This document shows, piece after piece, positions 11,601-17,600 of a DNA stretch of 64,000 nt. Under the pieces are notes generated by a model. It was given only the letters and a program-made list of their open reading frames with translations, had not been told where the DNA came from and ran no database searches. The stretch's first letter is position 1. Every line of letters starts with the position of its first letter. A program made the translations under genes and the position numbers. The stretch is taken from assembly GCF_030269925.1 (NCBI RefSeq), contig NC_085133.1, positions 9,134,001-9,198,000 on the forward strand, in the 5' to 3' direction. The DNA is from Bombyx mori. Lineage: Eukaryota > Arthropoda > Insecta > Lepidoptera > Bombycidae.

Positions 11601-14600
11601 TTACCGGAGTCAACAGACATTTACAACGTAAATGCCGCCACCCACCTTGAGATATGTGTTCTAAGGTCTCAGTATAGTTACAATGGCCGCTCCGTCTTTC
11701 AAACCGAAACGCATTACTGCATCACGGCAGAAATAGACAAAGTGGTAGTACTTACCCGTGCGGACTCACAAGACGTCCTACCACCAGTAATTACGCAAAT
11801 TATAATTTTGCGGGTTTGATTTTTATTGCACGATGCTATTCCTTCACCGTGGAAGTCAATCGTGAACATTTGTTGAATATGTATTTCATTAGAAAAATTG
11901 GTACCCGCCTGCGGGATTCGAACACCGGTGCATCACTCAACACGAATGCACCGGACGTCTGATCCTTTAGGCCATGACGACGCATTACTGCTTCACGGCA
12001 GAAATAGAGGCAGGGTGGTGGTACCTACCCGTGCGGACTCACAAGACGTCCAGTGGATATGACATAATGGATACTAGAGATGAAACGGATAGTGGTTTGG
12101 CCGGATACCGGATACGAGCAAGCTGCGAGGCCGGAGCGCCGGATATTCGGCCCTCTCGGAAATATTCGTGCGCGTTCGGGTATTGTCGTACGTAAGCGGA
12201 GATCGCGACGACGATTTGGTATTCATTCACCACAATTTGCCATTGGTTAATTTTGAGTATTAAACAAACTAATTAATAAAACGTTTTGACGTGCTATTAT
12301 AAAAATAAAAGTTATCCATAGCCTATTGTGGTATTATTTGCCTTTTGTATAATCATGAGATTTTCTTAAATTTTACTGTCCGATATCCGGCCGGATACTG
12401 ATTTACTATCCGGTATCCGTTGGATAGTGAAAACATGGCCGGATAGGCCGGATACCGGATAGTTACAGGATATCCGTTTCATCTCTAACGGATACTCAAG
12501 TGTTGGTTGGTTTGCAGGAGGTGGTGACGCTGGCGGGGTACGCCACGCGCGTGTCCGACATGCTGCTGGTGTTCGGCGAGGTGGCGCGCGGCCGCTGCGT
12601 GCGCGCCGTGCACGTGGCGCCGCCGCACCAAGCCTTCCAGGTCACCTTCCGGGACAACCAGCCCGTGCCGCAAGGTCACTGCCGCCCCCTGCGCCCAACC
12701 CCCCGCCCCAACTTCCCGCGCCGCTAATACCCTCTTGACACATGAGCTCTAAGTCGCAATCGCAACGGCTGCGGCCACTGCCGCCCCCGACCCCCAACCC
12801 GCCCCAACTCCCCGCGTCCCTAATACCGTCTTAATACATGAGCTGTAACTCGCAATCCCAACCGCAGCCCCACCATTCGGACCGGAACGCATTACTGCTT
12901 CATCACAGAAGTAACCGGTCATGGTCGAACTTGTCGCTTGCAACGAAGGGCTCGGCAAGTAAATGAACCCACAGACAGCCCACTGAGTTTCTCGCCGGAT
13001 CTTCTCAGTGGGTCGCGTTTCCGATCCGGTGGTAGTTCTGCGATGCACGGCTCTTGCTAGGGTTCGTGTTAGCAACGCCGTCCAGTTTGAGCCCCGTGAG
13101 CTCACCTACTAGTTAAGCTACGCTGGAATGATCTCTTAAGACCATGAGCTTAGATAAAAAAGTAGAAGTAGGCAGGGAGGTGGTATCCCTAGGCGTGGTA
13201 ACCTCTTAGGAGGTTCGGTCCCCGACCCAAAAAAAAAGGGTGGTGGTACCTACACGTACGAATAATTGTGCCATTTATACTGTTTTGTTTAATGTTCAAA
13301 GTCTGTAATCAAATTGAGAATATGTTAACATTGTTTGTCTATATAGTGTAGTCTTGACGAAATTTGTGATTAAAGAAGTGTAATAGTACAAACTGATAAT
13401 GTCAATTAAGTATAGTCAAATTTCGACTACCAGGGGACCACTAGTGTTTGTTTTTAATATAGATCCAGTCAAGTCACCTTTAGATCTAAAATTGATTTGT
13501 TTCGTTCCTCAGGCAAAGTAATGTACACGGACGACTTGTCGATAAAGCTTCGCAACGTGCCGATAGTGACCCCGGCCTGCGACGTGGTGGCCGCCGGCGT
13601 GACCCTGGACATCGCGCCGGGGACGCACCTCCTCATCGTTGGACCCAACGGATGTGGGAAGTCCAGGTGAGAATCTACTCCAGCATCGGCCTTTTTTTTT
13701 TAAATAATTTTATGACCTCGTAACTAAGACCTTTAAGTCATGTCTTGTCTTAATTTATATTCTTATTTTTATGAAATGAAATGAAGTGAAGATGATTAAT
13801 TTGAGACATTAATCAACTGGGATGAAATTAATTAAATATAATCTCAGTAAAATGGTGGCCATTTACTGTGATTTTTTTATTGGACTTTTTGAAGTATCTC
13901 GTCGTTTCATTTTTCCACATTCGTGCACTTTCACAGATATTAAACAGTTCATAAACCACCGTTATTACACATTTAAGCCTGAAGAAACACTAAATAGACA
14001 AAATCAAACAAATCACACAACTTCACTCCTCGCGTTCCCAACAAAAAGTCAGCACCGGTCTTTTTTTTTTTTTAAAGAGATTTTATGACCTGGTAACTGA
14101 GACCTTTAAGTCATGTCTTATTTTAATCTATATTTTTAATTTTATGAAAAATGATATTATGGGGTGAAATGAAATGAAAATGATTAATTTGAGACATTAA
14201 TCAACTAGGATGAAATTAAATGAGATGATATGAGATGAAATCTAATCTCAGTAAAATGGTGGTCATTTACTAAGATTTTTCAGTGGACTTTTTGGAGGAT
14301 CCCGAGAAGTTACGTCCAGCGGCTTTGTTTCATTTTTCCACATTTGTGCACTTCCACAGATATTAAACGGTTAATAAACCACCATTACTACACATTTAAA
14401 CCTGAAGAAACACTAAATAGACAAAATAAAACAAATCGCACAACTTCACTCCTCGCGTTCCCGCCAAAAAGTCGCACCGGTCTTTGCGAATAAATTTAGG
14501 ACTGCCCACTAATCATTTAACTGAAGTACTACGCATATGTATTGGTGGGTAGTTTATGCGAGTCGTGTATCGGTATTTCTTGTTTATTTTCAATATATCG

Positions 14601-17600
14601 AGGTCCCCTACTGGCTGAGCCCTTGCTCGCTTTAGTCGTCTTGGGTTGGGAAGTTTGGGAAGATATACGACAAAGGGAAGATTTTCCACCGAGCGGATGA
14701 TATAGCTCGGTAGACCGACGGTCCGAATGTTGTTGTTCGGAACTTGTATATATGCGCTTTATCTTGAAAATGACGTAAGCGAGATTCAGGCATCTGTCAA
14801 TTATCCTGCGTTGTATGATGGCTACCCGCCACACTCACCTATTTGTCCTGGAGAAACTAGAAAGAATTTCAATTTTTTTTAAATATCGAATTGTCATCGG
14901 TCTTTAATGCGTATACCAAATTTCGAGTTAATCCGACGTTTTGAAGGGGATCAAAATGATGTTCAAAGATTCCGTTACAAACTAACATACATACGTCTGA
15001 AGCTAAAAAAAGCGTATTAAAATAATAAGTATGCCAAATTTCGAGTTAATCCGACGTTTTAAAGGGGTTCAATGTTCAAAGATTCCGTTACATACGTCTG
15101 AAGCTAATAAAAGCGTATTCATAATATCATTGTCGTACATACAGCTTATTCCGAATAATCTCCGGTCTGTGGCCGGTGTTCGGCGGCGAGCTGTCGGTGC
15201 CGCGGCCCTGCGCGTGCGGCCACTGCGCCGACGAGACCAACACCAGCGACGCCTGCGCCTCGCGCCCCATCATGTTCTACATACCGCAAAGGTACTCCTA
15301 TCAATAATTCGCATTGATTCATATTAACTAGCAACATCGACATCTGTGCAGTAACGTGACCACACGTCCCGCTTTGGGCCTGATTGTCCTGCTCTCAGGC
15401 TATCCGTCCCGCTGTCCCCAACGAAAACAAAAATGTCCCGCTTTCATTTATCTGTTGTGCATGTTTATACTTATAATAATTACAAAATACATAATAATAT
15501 TTTGTAATTATTATAAGTATAATAATTACAAAATACATACCAAAGTAACCCTAATTTTGCTGTAAAAAAGTACCTTTTTTTTTTTGCGAAATCATTTATA
15601 AATATTATTTTAAGGGCAAGTTGGTGTAAGGATTAAGATGTTAGTGAGGGTAAGATACCATAATAAATTATACACGAAGCGGTTTAGGGTACGATTTAGG
15701 GTCCCCCACACCAGTGTCCCGATATCGCTACTGAGTTTAGGGTCGTGTGTGGATCGCATAAGTCAGAAATCGACTTCAGTTTATGTAAAAATGGTACACA
15801 CACCATTTGTGTATGTGTGTGTTTATGTGTATACATATATATTGAAGTGATTGATACACCGCGTGTAATTAGTTTCCATGTTGTTTTTTTTTTTAAGTTC
15901 TAAGGTCTCAAGTATAATTACAACGGCTGCCCCGCCCTTCAAACCGAAACGCATCACTGCTTCACGGCAGAAATAGGCGGGGCGGTGGTACCTACCCGTG
16001 CGGACTCACAAGAGGTCCTACCACCAGTAATTACGCAAATTATAATTTTGCGGGTTTCATTTTTATTACACGATGTTATTCCTTCACTGTGGAAATCAAT
16101 CGTGAACATTTGTTGAGTACGTATTTCATTAGAAAAATTGGTACCCACCTGAGATTCGAACACCGGTGCATCACTCAACACAAATGCACCGGACGTCTTA
16201 TCTGTTAGGCCACGACAACTTCATTCGACGATGTCCATAATCGTGAGGATGTTCGGTTCGCGTTGCAGACCGTACATGTCGGCGGGCTCGCTGCTGGACC
16301 AGGTGACGTACCCGTCGCGCGCGGCGCCGGACGACGCGGCGGCGGAGGAGCGCGCGCGGCGCATCCTGCGCGCGGTGCGGCTGCACGCGGCGGCGGCGCG
16401 GCTGGGCGGGCTGCGGGCCGTGCGCGACTGGCGCGCCACGCTCTCCGGCGGCGAGAAGCAGCGCCTCGCCATGGCCAGGATGTTCTACCACAGGTGCGCC
16501 ACTACCCGGCGACGCTAACACGGTCTCTCAAGACCATCAGCTTAGGCAGGAAAAAAGTTAATAATAGTTAAGAAAAAAGTCAAAAGTAGTCAAAAAAAAT
16601 ATGCTTTTATAGAAAATCCAACTAAAAAATAGATTTTTTTTTAATAAATTTTAATTAAAAATAGTGTAAGGATATTTTTTTTTTTTTTATAACAACTAAG
16701 AGGCAAACGAGCAAGACGGGTCACCTGATGGTAAGTGATTCACCGCCGCCCACGGTCACCAGATGATTTTATTGTAAAAAAAAGCGTGGTTTATTTTTTA
16801 TTTTTTAGTTGGATTTTCTATAAAAGCGGATTTTTTTAATTTTTTTTTAAACTGTTATATTATTTATTTTTATTTTTTAGTTGAATACCAATTTTTACAA
16901 TAATTGGTTTTCAATTTTTTTTTTTAAATTGTCATCGCTCCTTAATAAGTAAACCAAATTTCGAGTTAATCCGACGTTTTGAAGGGGCTCAAAATCGTGT
17001 TCAAAGATTCCGTTACATACATACATACATACATACATACGTATGAAGCTAATAAAAGCGTATTAAAAAAAAAAACAATCTTGCACCCGCCATACTACCC
17101 GCAACGCGATCACCGTCCTGTTTTTTTGGTAAACACCAAAAATGTAATCGAAGAAGTGTAACTTTTCAGTTTCGTTTTTATTAAAGCTTCAAGTGTGCGT
17201 TTGATTTAAAATAGAAACGGAAATTGTATATAATATACTTTTTCCTTGCGTGCGATATGGTTAACAGACATTTCTTCTGGCGGCTGGGCGAGTAAATTAA
17301 CCCACAGACACAGCCCACTGAGTTTCTCACCGGATCTTCTCAGTGGGCAGCGTTACCGATCCGGTGATAGATTCTGCGAAGCACGGCTCTTGCTAGGGTT
17401 CGTGTTAGCAACGTCGTCAGGTTTGAACCCCGTGAGCACACTTACTCGTTCTGTGAATATACCCCCTCGAATTAAGTAGAATAGGTAGAAAAAACAAATG
17501 CAGCTAAAAATAAGCAAGTATAAATTGCCTAAATGAGGGTAGTCGACAAAGCAAAGATCTCACACTGGCCGGGTGATACTGCTGGCCAGAATGACGGTCC

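Noticed and set aside
14529..14834. 101-codon minus-strand ORF in ABCD intron 10
   Set aside because: No recognised motif, partly overlaps LINE-like scraps, and its length is not exceptional for a window of this size.
16231..16571. Two overlapping plus ORFs around ABCD exon 12 in other frames
   Set aside because: Out-of-frame readings of the GC-rich exon; the ABCD frame alone carries the ABC signature.
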